A DNA stretch of 64,000 nucleotides from Areca catechu (lineage: Eukaryota > Streptophyta > Magnoliopsida > Arecales > Arecaceae), in NCBI GenBank assembly GCA_021397845.1, contig CM038041.1:145182780-145246779 (forward strand). The letters run 5' to 3'. The notes below the pieces were generated by a model. The model was not told the DNA's origin. It saw only the letters and a program-made list of their open reading frames with translations, and ran no database searches. The translations under genes and the position numbers were made by a program. Below are positions 1 through 11,466 of the stretch, one piece after another (positions within the stretch are counted from its first letter, which is position 1; each line of letters begins with the position of its first letter).

Positions 1-406
1 TATATGCTCCAAATCAAATCAAAAGTAATATTATTGAAGACCATTAAAGAGTTTTGATAAGAGAGAATAAAAGAGAGCTTTAACTCCTATTCATTGAAGA
101 TTCAACCACTCTCAAGCAAAAGCAAGCCTCTAAGCATTCAAGATCCTTGAAGAGCATTAAAGATTAACCATTCTTGAGCATTCAAGAGACGGGATTTGAG
201 GCCTTGCAAAAGTATTTATATGCTCCAAATCAAATCAAAAGTAATATTATTGAAGACCATTAAAGAGTTTTGATAAGAGAGAAGAAAAGAGAGCTTTAAC
301 TCCTATTCATTGAAGATTCAACCACTCTCAAGCAAAAGCAAGCCTCTAAGCATTCAAGATCCTTGAAGAGCATTAAAGATTAACCATTCTTGAGCATTCA
401 AGAGGC
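1..406 (+). repeat. direct tandem duplication, 216-bp period
   Basis: Bases 1-190 recur almost unchanged at 217-406, separated by about 26 bp (GGGATTTGAGGCCTTGCAAA) that are not repeated in the window. The first copy may extend left beyond the window. It lies in the R/U5 part of the LTR fragment. Confidence 0.9.
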
Positions 407-496
407 TTCAACCAGTTCAAAGCACTTCTACTTCGAACTTCAAAGAGATACCCGCTTTGTTTTAGAAAGCTTACTTTGTTTTATTACTTCTAAACT

Positions 497-735
497 TTAT
501 TTGTTGTAAAGGTTCTTGGTTAGCCTATTGTAAAACCAAGTGAGGTTATTGGTGGCCTTTGAAAACCAATTAGGTTGGTAGTTAGCCCGCAAAACTACTT
601 AGGTTCTTGGTTAGCCCGGAAAACCAAGGGAGGTTATTGGTTAGCCTTTAAAAACCAATTAGGTTCTTGGTTAGCCCATAAAACCAAGTGAGGTTTTGAC
701 TTGTTGGCCTTATGAAAAAAAGTTGGGTTTTTTTT
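497..735 (+). repeat. degenerate minisatellite in LTR R/U5
   Basis: Units of about 30-40 bp contain a TTGGTTAGCC-type core followed by AAAACCAA, each in a near self-complementary arrangement (TTGGTT ... AACCAA). The same type of array occurs in every complete Sirevirus-like LTR of the window (16452-16745, 20834-21110, 35572-35830, 38024-38270, 42428-42670). Confidence 0.75.
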
Positions 736-1059
736 TAGTAAGCCTGCAAAACTAATCAACTGTAATCAGTGTGATTATAATGAATTTCCAAGGGGATCTT
801 GGGGAGTGGATGTAGGTGCATTGGATAGCACCGAACCACTAAATTTCTTGGTCTTTGTGGTTGATTGATCTCTCTACTTGCTTTTCTTTTATTGCTCTTT
901 ATTTTCGCTACACTTTTTTTTAAGAGCATTACATTTGAATTAATGGTACCTTGCATAATTAATTGTTGAATTAGATTGCATTGCATTGCATCAAGTAAAG
1001 TTATTTTAATTTTTAGAGACCCAATTCACCCCTCCTCTTAGGTTGCTTACTGGGCAACA

Positions 1060-2046
1060 GAAACTCACTAGACAAGTATTCACCTCCTCGATCAGAATGA
1101 AGAGCTTTAATACTATGTCTGATTTGTTTTTCAACCATACTTTGATATTCTTTAAACTTATCAAAAGCTTCAAACTTGTGTTTCATAAGATACACATGAC
1201 CAAACCTTGATAAATCATTAATAAAAGTGATGAAGTAAAAATATCCACCTCTGGCTTGCGTTGTCATAGGTCCACATACATCATTATGCACAAGACCTAG
1301 TAACTCAATTACCCTGTCTCCATGTCTAGTGAATAGAGACTTGGTCATTTTTTCTTTGAGACAAAACTCACAAGTTCCTAATGATTGGAAATCATAAGGG
1401 TCAAAGTAATTATCTTTGACTAACTTGTTTATCCTTGACTCACTGATATGACCTAACCGGCAATGCCAAAGATATGTGACATTGACATTATCTCTCTTTC
1501 TCTTCTTATCATTAATAAGTTTTTCATCGTTGAGTTCCAAAGTAAGAAGACCATTAATGAAACATCCATGCCTAAATATTTTATTATTTGATGAATAGAG
1601 CAGCCACTGCTCTTTACATTTATTTCATATCCTTGTTGTAATAACAAGGGTATAGAAATAATGTTTCTTACAATATTGGGTATGTAGTAACATTCTTCTA
1701 GCTTTAACATATTATCCAAAGGTAATAATAAGATACAGGCGCCCACAGCTTCAGCATAAATGGCCTCACCACTTGCCCCATATAGCTTGAAGTCACCTTT
1801 CTTCAAATTCCTAATTTGGTGGAGTCCTTGCAACAAATTGCAGATATGAGATCCACATGCGGTATCCAATACCCATGAATTAGAATTTGAAGAACTTAAT
1901 GATAAATTTGTTTGTATCATGTACAAACCTTTAGATGCTCTACTTGCATCTTGCTTAACACTTGCAAGATATATCTTGCAATTTTTCTTCCATTGTCCTT
2001 GCTTGTCGTAGTGGAAACAGGCTCCATCAGCCTTCTTAGCTTTCTT
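1060..2046 (-). pseudogene. pol: Element C protease and N-terminal integrase, cut short
   Basis: In minus-strand order: a protease with a VLDTACGSHIC active-site block (about 1850-1885), the GAG-pre-integrase zinc region (YLWHCRLGHI ... CEFCLKEKMTKS, about 1340-1480), and the integrase core with its first catalytic Asp (VHNDVCGPM) and second (HSDRGGEYLSSEF). The reading frame changes between 1453 and 1540. The integrase ends abruptly at 1060 where the plus-strand LTR begins, so the catalytic Glu and everything after it are absent here. In the intact family this polyprotein would cleave Gag-Pol and insert the cDNA; this copy cannot. Confidence 0.85.
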
Positions 2047-2742
2047 TTAATTCTGGAAGCTCTTCTTAGGGTTGAATTTTCTTTTCAAGCCCTTCTTCTT
2101 TGCATGTTTCTTTCTTCTATCAACTAGAAGAAGATGAGCCTTGTCTCCTATAGAATGGCTCTCTATTGTCTTAAACATATTAAGTAGCTCTGGCAATGAA
2201 GTATTCAGTTTGTTCATATGATAATTAAGAACAAACTGAGAGAAGGAATTTGAGAGTGACTGCAGGATCAAGTCTTGATTGAGTTCACCATCCATGACAA
2301 ATCCTAATTAACCTAATTGGATGATTAAGTCAATCATTTTCAATACGTGGGTTTGTACAGATGAACCCTCACTCATCCATGCATGAAATAACTACTTCGA
2401 TATCTCGTATCGAGCAACCCTACTTTGCTTTCCATATTGCTCCTTTAAATTGAGCAATATGGACTGAGGTTCCATACCTTCATGTTGCCTTTGGAGCTCG
2501 TTGCTCATCAAGGCTAACATGATGCACCTGACAGTTGTACTATCATTTTGCCATATTCTATGTATGGCAATTTCCTCCTCTGAAGCATCCTCTCCAATCA
2601 TCTCAGGATCCGGAGAATCAAGAATATAGGAAAGCTTCTCGTGAGTCAGTATAATCCTCAGGTTCCTTAGCCAGTCCACATAATTGGGATCGGTTAACTT
2701 GTTGGCATCTAAAATGCCTCGCAGTGATAAATTTGAAGCCAT
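2047..2742 (-). pseudogene. gag: Element C gag
   Basis: The start is at 2742 (MASNLSLRGILDANKL), within a block typical of copia Gag (WLRNLRIILTHEKLSYIL) of the UBN2/retrotran_gag_2 type. A first open stretch covers about 116 codons to 2392, and a second runs 2295-2047. Between them are a nonsense codon and a broken frame. The C-terminal basic stretch (KKHAKKKGLKRKFNPKK) precedes a degenerate CCHC knuckle near 2010 (CFHYDKQGQWKKNC), in which the second Cys and the His are replaced. Gag would form the particle and package RNA; this copy is defective. Confidence 0.85.
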
Positions 2743-3641
2743 AATGTAAATATCCTACATTTAAAGAACAATATCAGCAGACCATCCAAGATGACATTCA
2801 TAATTAGATAAGGACTTTTATATCTAATTATGTCTCCCACTATTTTCTTCGAATACCATAACCCTCAATCTATGGTAAGCGAGAAACCTTACTGGTTTCT
2901 TTAGTGGGGTTGAGATCCTAATTTCTCATGAATGCCTTGTATGTATACAACAAACACTAATGAGTTCAAAGGTAGGACTTCCTTTCTAATTGCATTCTAT
3001 GCAATTCTCAACTATTAAACTTGCCTTTATGACACTTATAGCCTTGTGTGTACACAACAAACCATAATGTCTTAGTTTAGTCAAACCCTTCATTTCTATA
3101 TAGCCATGATTGAATAATGTTGCCCTTGTATGTACATAACAAAGCAACAATACCAAACATGCTATAAAGCACTTAGTGCACCAAGACAAATTTCATATCA
3201 AACCCTAAAGTAGGCCTTGTGTGTACACAACAAACCTACTATAGTGTTGACATAAATTTTGCTTAGCATGAAGGAAGGCAAATTATAGTATTCTTAATCA
3301 ATTAGCATTTCCTAAATTAAGGTTTTAGATATGACCAAATTGGCCAGCTAAGTGAAAGGGGTGAGGGGGTCCCCTCGTTGTTTTCCTTAGACACCAGTTG
3401 AATTGGCCAGGTCAGACAACGAAACCAATTAAAAACCTCAATCCCTTTACCTTCCGAGAACTACTTGCCTAGACACCAACTGGCTGATCAAACCCTAATT
3501 GATTTTTGCATCATGATTAAGTTTTCACTATGACTAAATATAATTTTTAATGAGGGCTTTGATGGTCTCAAACACATCCTAAATAATCATATCAACAATG
3601 TTCATAACAAGTATAAACATAAAGCATATCAATCCAGCATA
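2743..3641 (-). other. Element C leader, gag-proximal part
   Basis: There is no ORF of note. It holds at least four copies of a palindrome-bearing motif, TTGTGTGTACACAACAA and variants, at about 2934-2957, 3041-3062, 3123-3145 and 3212-3234. The same motif lies in the leader of element D (63770-63965). The leader is continued at 13691-14203 on the far side of insertion A. Confidence 0.8.
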
Positions 3642-3646
3642 TGCAT
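3642..3646. repeat. Target-site duplication of A, left copy (TGCAT)
   Basis: TGCAT directly precedes the LTR terminus TGAAG at 3647 and is matched exactly by TGCAT at 13691-13695. Confidence 0.95.
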
Positions 3647-5907
3647 TGAAGAAAAACCAATGCATCGGATGCCTATCCTAGTCACGCTACACTAGGGAGT
3701 AGGTATTGCATAATTTAAGATTTTAAACATGCATACGGAAAAACCTACTCATGCATAGGATCTAATATAAACATGATGCATGAAATAGATACACAGGCAT
3801 GTAAAGGCAAGTACAATAATTATAAACAATATGATAATATTTAGATCTAAATATGCATGATAAATAACAAGTAAATAACATACCTTATAGAGCTTCTTTT
3901 AACAGCAAATCAAGGTAGCCGGTTGAACTCCTTCAATAGTAAATCAGATCTGGAAGAGATCGATCCAATCTCTCAAGGTGTCCAAATATCCACCCTCTAG
4001 AGTATCCACGCATGGGCTCTCGCTGATCCAACTCTCGGATGGATGCTGGTCCTTTAGGAATCAACAACAAGTCACGGACGTGTGGAGCAGGGAAGGCCAA
4101 AGAGATCTTCATGGACAGTCTTCTCCAAGACTGCCTTTACTCCACCAAGAGCACACAAAAAAGATCGTGAAGAACAAGGAAGTAATAAACAAAACTTCCA
4201 AAGAAATTTTGCACTCAGATTTTTCTCCCAAAAACTCGCTCTCGGCTCGTCTCTAATGCCCTGTTCTATTCTTCACCTCTTAAATATTTCTCTCATAGCT
4301 CTATTCTTCCCATCTCCCTCATCTAACATACCCTGTTTCTTCCTCTCATAAAACCTCTCACAACACATGGCCTTCAACCCAGAAAATATTTGCAGAGAAA
4401 AAACCGTGAAGGCTTGGAAGGGATCGTGAGAGATCACTGGATAAAACCAAACCTCAAATGAAATGGCTCTTGATCGATTTTAGACACTGGGAACCAAAAG
4501 CTTGGAAGAGAAACAAGCGGCTAAATCACTGTGAAAAACAAGGAAGAAGAGGAAAGAGGGCGTGCGGAGAAAACACCGCGAGATCCCATCCAGATCACGG
4601 TGCAAAAGATAACAATCGGATAAACCAAGCTTCATCTGATCAACAAACTGATCTTATCCAATTTAATCAATAAAAATAGGTGAAGGTGGGAACAAATAGC
4701 AATGAACCATTTAAATCACCGTATAAACAAAGCAAGTTTTAAAACCGATTCAACAAAACCAAAAATTGGTTCATAAAAACTCCGATTCGACCAAACCCGA
4801 TCAGTAAGAAAAAATCAGGTCCAATCCTGATCTACCAGGAACAGTTCCTGGTCTACCAGGAACAGTTCCTGGTTGACCCAAACCAATCCTGGTTGATCCA
4901 AATCAAACCAGATGGACCAGAAAAAATCCAATGTGTCTCAATCAAACCGTTTGACCTTAATACCAAAATGATTTCCAATCATTGATCGACTCCCGAATCA
5001 GTAAGAAATCCTCTATGGCATGTGACCTCATAGGTTCTAACCTAAATGGTAGCACTAGAATACTTCCTGAACCAGCACAAGATACCATCTAGCAATGAGT
5101 CCCAACATCCAGATAGGTCGAAGATGCGAGAGCAATCTATCGAACCTCTGGCATATGGTTACCGTATAATTCATCCCTTTGATCTCCAATGCTCAAGATG
5201 ACCTAGGGTTAGACTGCCAACCCTTACCGAGTCAATCCACAACATGTCTCAACCTCGCAAGTCCAGTGACTCCTCACTAGGACTACCCCGATCGAGGATT
5301 TGCTAAATTGAGACACTGCGAGATATTCAATCCAAATAATTGGAAAGGTCAATTCCATCTTGGTCCACCACTGCTTCACAAGTACTTGCCTGTACCCAGA
5401 AACCTTCCATTACCATATTAGAAATCTGGGTAGTCGGGCACCAAAGCACATGGAGTTGCTTGCAAGCTACCATGGTGACCTCAGGTCGAAGGGACATATA
5501 TACCCATATCCAATCGTGAGCAATCCTTAGCAAAAAGGAGCTCCATGGAGTCACGTTCAATGAGATGTCACACATCCCACTTGCAGATCATATCAGTGTC
5601 ACCACACTCCTTTGGTCAAGAGGATAATCAAACGATACGAACCATAACAACCTATACTTGATACATTGCAGTCCTGTATAATGTATCCTTTGGTTGTGAA
5701 CCTTTTAAAGGACCACTCGATATATCCTCTCTATATTGAAGTCAGTGCAGTCATAAGGACTTCATCACATAAATAAAGTTCATTACAAGGAAATGAATAA
5801 TGTGATGAGCTATCAAAATAAAGTTTTTTTAATTCTTATACAAATTACAATACAGAGCACAATCGCCTACAGCCTAAGCGATTGGATTTGGGATATAATT
5901 CCCAACA
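3647..5907 (-). repeat. Element A 3' LTR (2261 bp)
   Basis: On the minus strand it starts TGTTGGGAAT at 5907 and ends CTTCA at 3647. It parallels 11467-13690 over its length with scattered differences. Conserved blocks shared with the LTRs of B and H include the stretch around 5330-5560, where short shadow ORFs arise by chance. Confidence 0.95.
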
Positions 5908-5917
5908 ACTCCCACTT
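5908..5917 (-). promoter_or_regulatory. Element A polypurine tract
   Basis: AAGTGGGAGT on the minus strand, directly before the 3' LTR start. It is the plus-strand DNA primer site, identical in type to those of B (32631-32639) and H (47997-48006). Confidence 0.85.
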
Positions 5918-8900
5918 ATACTAAAGCCAATCAGAAAGGTATCTATTACCCATTTCCCTTTTACAATAGTCGTACTCTTTGATTCCGAGGGCTTTAGTGA
6001 AAGGGTCGGCCATATTCTCCTTTTCATCGATCTTTATAAGATTGATGTTGCCTTGTTCCACGATCTCACACACGAGGTGAAAGCACCGTAAAATATGCTT
6101 GGTGTAGTGATGAGACTTTGGCTCCTTAGCTTAAGGAATGGCTCCTGTGCTGTCACAATACACTAGAACAGGACCATCTAGGGAAGGTGCCACCCCTAGC
6201 TCTCCAAGGAACTTTCGCAACCACACGGTTTCCTTTGCTGCATCTGATGCTGCAATATACTCTGCTTCGCATACCAAGTTTGCAACTGTTGCCTGTTTGG
6301 AACTCTTCCAGTATATCGCTCCTCCATTCAGGGTAAACACAAATCCTGACACACTCTTGCTATCATCTCTGTCTGACTAGAAACTAGAGTCAGTATACCC
6401 TACAAGTTTCAAGTCAGGTTCTCCATAAATCAGCCATTGGTCCTTAGTATTTCTCAAATACTTCAGGATGGTCTTAACCACCTTCCAATGCACCTCACCT
6501 GGGTCAGACTAGTATCTGCTAACCACTCCTAGTGAGTATGCCACATCTGGTCTAGTACATGTCGTAGCATACATGATAGAGCCTACTGCAGAAGCATAAG
6601 GAACTCTACTCATGCGCTCTCTTTTCTCAAGAGTTATTGCACAATCCTTCTTGGAAAGAGTAATTCCAGAACCTATCGGGAGATAGCCTTTCTTGGAATT
6701 CTCCATGCTGAACCGTTTTAGCATGGTATCAATGTACATAGACAGGGAAATCCCAGAAGCCTCTTAGATCTATTTCTATAGATCTTCATACCCAATATGA
6801 AAGAAGCTTCATCTTAGTCCTTCATGGAGAACTGAGATGACAACCAGACCTTTATTCCTTGCAATGCTGCGATGTCATTCTGGATTAAGAGAATGTCATC
6901 AACATACGGTACCAGGAATACAATCACAGAATCATTAACCCATTTATAGATGCAGGGTTCCTCTCTATTCCTAACAAAGCCATACTATTTAATACACCTA
7001 TCAAATCGCATGTTCCAACTTCGAGATGCTTGCTTGAGTCCATAAATGGACCTCTGTAATTTGCATACTCTTGACTCGTCTATGAATGTGAACCCTTCAG
7101 GCTGTATCATATACACCTTCTCATCCAGCTCTCCATTTAAGAAAGCGGTTCGGACATCCATCTACCAAATCTCAAAGTCAAAATGTGTAGCCGAAGCAAG
7201 CATGATCCGAATGGACTTGAGCATTGCCACAGGGGAGAACATCTCATCATAATCGATACCATATCACTGACAATACCCCTGGGTAACTAAATGAGCTTTA
7301 TAGGTCTCCACCTTCCTATCTGCGCCCCTTTTTCTCTTGAAAATCTACTTGCACCTGATGGATTTTATCCCTTTAGGTGGATCAACCAATGTCCATATAT
7401 TGTTGATCTCCATGGACTCCATCTCGAATCGCATGGCTCCAAGCCACGCCTTAGAGTCAGATCTCTGAAGTGCATCTATATAGGTGATCGGATCCTCATC
7501 ATTCTCATCAAGCTCAATGGGATCACTATCCTGGACCAAGAACCATAATATCTGTTCGGCTGATGTGGTACTCTACCGGATCTCCTAATAATGGGTTCCA
7601 GGTGTGATCCAATCACAGTCGATTTTATGATGTCCTTAGAGTGTGTAGGTTCTTCTTCTACTAGTTGAAATTCACCAAGTTCAATCTTAGAGGCTACAGT
7701 TCCTTCTCCAAGGAACTCTTTTTCCAAAAAGATAGCCCTAAGAGTAACGAACACTTTCTGTTCATCCCCCAAGTAGAAGAAATATCCTTTTGTTTCCTTA
7801 GGGTACCTAATAAATAGGCACCGATCAGACCTAGGACCAAGTTTATCTTAGTCTAAATGCTTTACATAAGCCGGACAACCCCAGACTCAAAGGTATAAAG
7901 TTGAGGACTTACATCCAGTCCATAACTCATATGGAGTGGAACAATAGACTTACTCAAAACATCATTCAACAAGTAACAAGATGTCTCAAGTGCATATCCC
8001 CAGAAGGACAGCGACAGAGTTACAAAGCCCATCATGGATTGAACCATGTCCAACAAGGTTCAATTCCTCCTTTCGGACACACCATTCAACTGGGGTGTTC
8101 CTGGAGGAGTCCATTGAGAGAGAATCCCATTCTCCTCAAGATATGTCATGAACTCATCGGATAGGTATTCACTGCCTCGATCAAATCGAAGGGTTTTATT
8201 ACTCTTTCCAGTTTGTTTCTCCACTTCATCACGATATCGTTTGAACATTTCAAATGACTCAGATTTATGTCTCATCAAGAAGGCAACCATACTTGGAAAT
8301 GTCATCTATAAATGTAATGAAATATCTATATCCACCTCTGGTACTAACTATCATGGGTTCGCATACATCAGTATGTATGAGACTCAGAAGTTCTGTAGCT
8401 CGTTCACCTTTTCCAGTAAAAGGTGACTTGGTCATTTTACCAAGCAAACAGAATTCACAAGTGGGTAGTGAGTCAAAATCACTGACCTCGAGGAGGTCAT
8501 CTCCTCGCAACTTGTTTATCCTATTCTGGATAACATGACCCAGCCTATAGTGCCATAGATACAAGTCACTGACATTTTCTATTCTTGGACATTTGCTAGA
8601 TGTGCACATTACATTAACAGGCCGTGACAAGACATAAATTCAATTATTTAACTTAGCTTTCATTATCACAGAGTTATTTATAATAACTTGGCAAAAATCT
8701 CCTTTTATTAAAAGTTTATAACCACAATTGACCAATAGGCCTACAGAGATAATGCTGATAATAAAACTAGGACATTAATGACAGTCGACTAATTCGACAG
8801 TACTAGACTCAAAAACAAGACTCAGAACTCTGACCGCCTGCTTTGGAACACGATTTCTATTTCTGATGCTCAGGAACTACTCCCCATCCTCGAATCTCTT

Positions 8901-9049
8901 GCTAACCTGTAGTCCCTATAACGAATTGAAAACATGAATAGGACTATCAGTATCCAATACCCAGTTAGCAGTGTCACAAACAGAGAAATTACAAGGTTTT
9001 ATCATAAAAATACCTTGTCCAGCACCCTACTGCTTTCCCTTCCTTGGCC
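5918..9049 (-). pseudogene. pol: Element A pol (protease-integrase-RT-RNase H)
   Basis: In minus-strand order: protease at about 8985-8925, where the usual DTG reads DTD (VLDTDSPIH), so the active-site Gly is lost. The integrase zinc region is LYLWHYRLGHV ... TCEFCLLGKM (8560-8440). The integrase core follows with the first Asp (IHTDVCEPM) and the ending PPGTPQLNGVSERRN (8305-8060), and the C-terminal part runs to about 7480. RT covers about 7540-6500 and keeps YVDD (6895-6906). RNase H covers about 6380-5930 (CEAEYIAASDAAKE, YCDSTGAI). The frame is broken at least eight times by TAG/TGA/TAA codons and small indels. The order PR-IN-RT-RH defines Ty1/copia. It is non-functional. Confidence 0.92.
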
Positions 9050-9863
9050 TGTTCGAGTCTAAGGATGCCTGATAAAGAGGACAGTTCCGCTTCCAGTGTC
9101 CCTACTTCTTACAATAGAAGCACTCTGCACTAGCTTGATCAGCTTTCACTTTCTTGGCCTGACTGGGCCAGGAGCACTCTACACCTTCTTTCCCTTACCT
9201 TTCTTCTTTCCTTTCTTAAAGGGATGGCAACCTTTAAAACCCCCACTAAACTCACCACCCCCTTATTTAGTTGGTGGTCCTTCTCGTAAGTCTGCAGCAA
9301 CCCCATCAAACCATGATAATTGACTGCAGGCTTATCCATTCGATAATGATCGAGAAAGTCAAGATAGGAGGAGGGTAGAGAATTCGGGATCACATCCTTG
9401 TCGAGTTTCTCGTGCAAGGGACATCCGAGCTTTCTCAATCATTCGATCATCTCGATCATGTACAATACATGATCAGTGACCGAACTGCCATTCTGCATAT
9501 TGGTATTGTAGAAGGCACAAGATACTTTATACCGCTCCACATTGTCTGGCATGCTGAAAGATTCCTTCAACTTTTGAAGAATCTCGTCTGGTTGGGCCTC
9601 ATCGAATTTGTGATTGAACTCGTCGTTCATCACCGCCAACATTATGCATGAACAGTAGTCCGATCAGAAACCTACTTCAAATAAGTGTCCCTAATTGAAC
9701 TCTGAGCATTGGCAGAAGGAGTTTCGGGTGCTGGATCCGTTATCACATAAAGGATCTGCTCGTGGTCCAGGACTATCCTCAATTTTTGATACCAGCTATC
9801 AAAATTGGGACCCTTTAACTTCTCGCTCTCGAGAAGTGACCAGAGCGAAAGGTTTGAAGACAT
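9050..9863 (-). pseudogene. gag: Element A gag
   Basis: The start is ATG at 9863 (MSSNLSLWSLLESEKLKG, then FDSWYQKLRIVLDHE), a copia Gag N-terminus. The chain is open to 9672, shifts, continues 9642-9439 and then 9438-9139. A CCHC knuckle (CFYCKK-stop-GHWKRNC) lies at about 9070-9125, with a TAG inside it at a position that is Gln in the H copy. Stops and frameshifts make it a pseudogene. The start was chosen because B and H align from the same codon. Confidence 0.88.
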
Positions 9864-11453
9864 ATGAAAGGAAAACTAAGACCAAATTAGTATATGAATT
9901 AATCAATTAAACCAAAAGACTTGGACTTTAGCCTAAAGGTCCCTCCCACTAATTTTTCAGATTGGGAGCCTCTAACTTCAATCCATGAAATCGTCATTTC
10001 ATAGTGGGTACTGAAATCCAATAGACCACGTATGAGCCCGACTTTGGCCGACTCACCCATACACGCCTAAAGGTAGGTTCTCTAACTGAATGCTTCCCTA
10101 AGCAACTTCCAGTAATAAATTTTGCCCCACAGAACCTCCAATCGGCCTGGGGGCCTCTGATTGCGGGTCTCTAGTTAGGTCCAATCATTAATATGACAAA
10201 TCCAATGCTTCTAGCTAACGAATGACCAAGCCCAACTTTGGCCGGCCCACTTGATCACCGTTAAGAAGGTTGCACTGAACCATCATCTATGGGAGAGTAA
10301 TCCCGATAATCAGATGCACACCCGTTCTTTGGAACTACCGACGTACACCAAGCTAAAGGACTCATTACTAACCCACTTAATGGGAGGCTAAGACACCATC
10401 AACTCATTGACTTAGTCTTTTTTCAGGACCTAATAATTTTAGAGAATTTTAATTAAATTATGATAAAAGAATAGAGAGAAGAACATGGATCAACCTCCCA
10501 TTGATCAAATCAATTCTTAGAAGGGTTGAGTTAAATTCAACACGTTGGTCCATGGGCACCTAAAGATCAGATAAGCTAAATAACTTGGGTGACATGGGTT
10601 AACTCGAATCAATAAGCTCTTCTAATCAGTTCTGGTTGACCGGATTGGCAAGGTAGGTGAGATCATGGGTGAGTATCCGCCATTAACCATCTTTCCTAAA
10701 CACCAACCAAGTTGGCCAGGAAAGAGGTAGACTCATGCAGCCATGATCAAAACTGCCAAACCTGCCAAGACACCAATCAATTTACCAGACTTGATTAGAC
10801 CAGCCTAAGAACTCGGGCTTACCATAAAGCCACTAATTAGATCCATTTTAGAAGAATGGACTAACCCATCTAACTAATAGATAGATACTAAAGAGAATGT
10901 CCTTAATCAACATTTGATTAGTTTTCTTAAGTCCAATTCAACTAACCTTAGGTCTAACCCAAAAAATGGACCCAATCAAATGGCTAACCTAATTAACTCG
11001 GATGGCTTATTCAAATGACATTAGGTTTCATAAACCCTAATCTGGCTTATCATTTAATTAATCTTTCAATTCATAATTGTTAGATTATAAGCCAACATTT
11101 AATTAAAATATTTTAATTAAATTCATGTAAAATCCTTTTACATCTATCATGCATCATATCTAGTCTTATCATATCAATTTATAATATTGCAAGCCATAAA
11201 ATTTTAGACATGCCAATGTATAATCATGTATCAGGATTAAAACATTTTTAATACTGTAGGTTTCCTTTAAGGATCCTTCTAAAAAGGCCTACACAGATGA
11301 ACCTCCTCGTGCCATAAGAAATTAGGGGTTTTAAACCCTGATTAATCTGGACACATGGCCATGGTGAAGGTCTTAACTAGGTTCCTAAAAGTAATCCCTA
11401 ATCTAGATACAGATCGAAAATACATGCAATCATGATATGCTACACAGGAACTT
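9864..11453 (-). other. Element A leader (5' untranslated region)
   Basis: About 1.6 kb between primer site and gag with no plausible gene. It matches the leaders of B (27604-29168) and H (51958-53848). It contains two copies of a CCCGACTTTGGCC-type motif (about 10036-10060 and 10229-10250) and, near the primer site, a CACCATGG followed by a GGGTTTAAAACCC hairpin (about 11315-11370). Confidence 0.8.
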
Positions 11454-11465
11454 GCTCTGATACCA
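11454..11465 (-). promoter_or_regulatory. Element A primer-binding site
   Basis: TGGTATCAGAGC on the minus strand, one base after the 5' LTR end. It matches the 3' end of plant initiator-Met tRNA. Confidence 0.95.
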
Positions 11466-11466
11466 T

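Larger units (their letters stand above)
1..1059 (+). mobile_element. 3'-terminal part of a Sirevirus-like LTR (start outside window)
   Basis: The right end reads AACCCAATTCACCCCTCC, then a GGTTGC block, and stops in ACA at 1059. The same end block is seen in the complete gag-only LTRs at 16998, 21341 and 36110. No primer site follows; instead the sequence enters the integrase of element C (minus strand) in mid-domain. This is therefore the end of a 3' LTR of a plus-strand element inserted into C, with GAAAC (1060-1064) as the likely target duplication; the partner copy lies outside the window. The conserved GTGGATGTAGGTGC and CACCGAACCACT motifs at about 806-842 are shared with the LTRs at 16780 and 35890. 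It is a different subfamily from the 15.6-36.1 kb array. Confidence 0.75.

Noticed and set aside
5327..5575. Small conserved ORF in the LTRs of A, B and H (also 13064, 25195, 32907, 47408)
   Set aside because: The stretch is conserved as DNA among LTRs, but the open frames lie on either strand, differ in frame and limits between copies, and contain no consistent protein.
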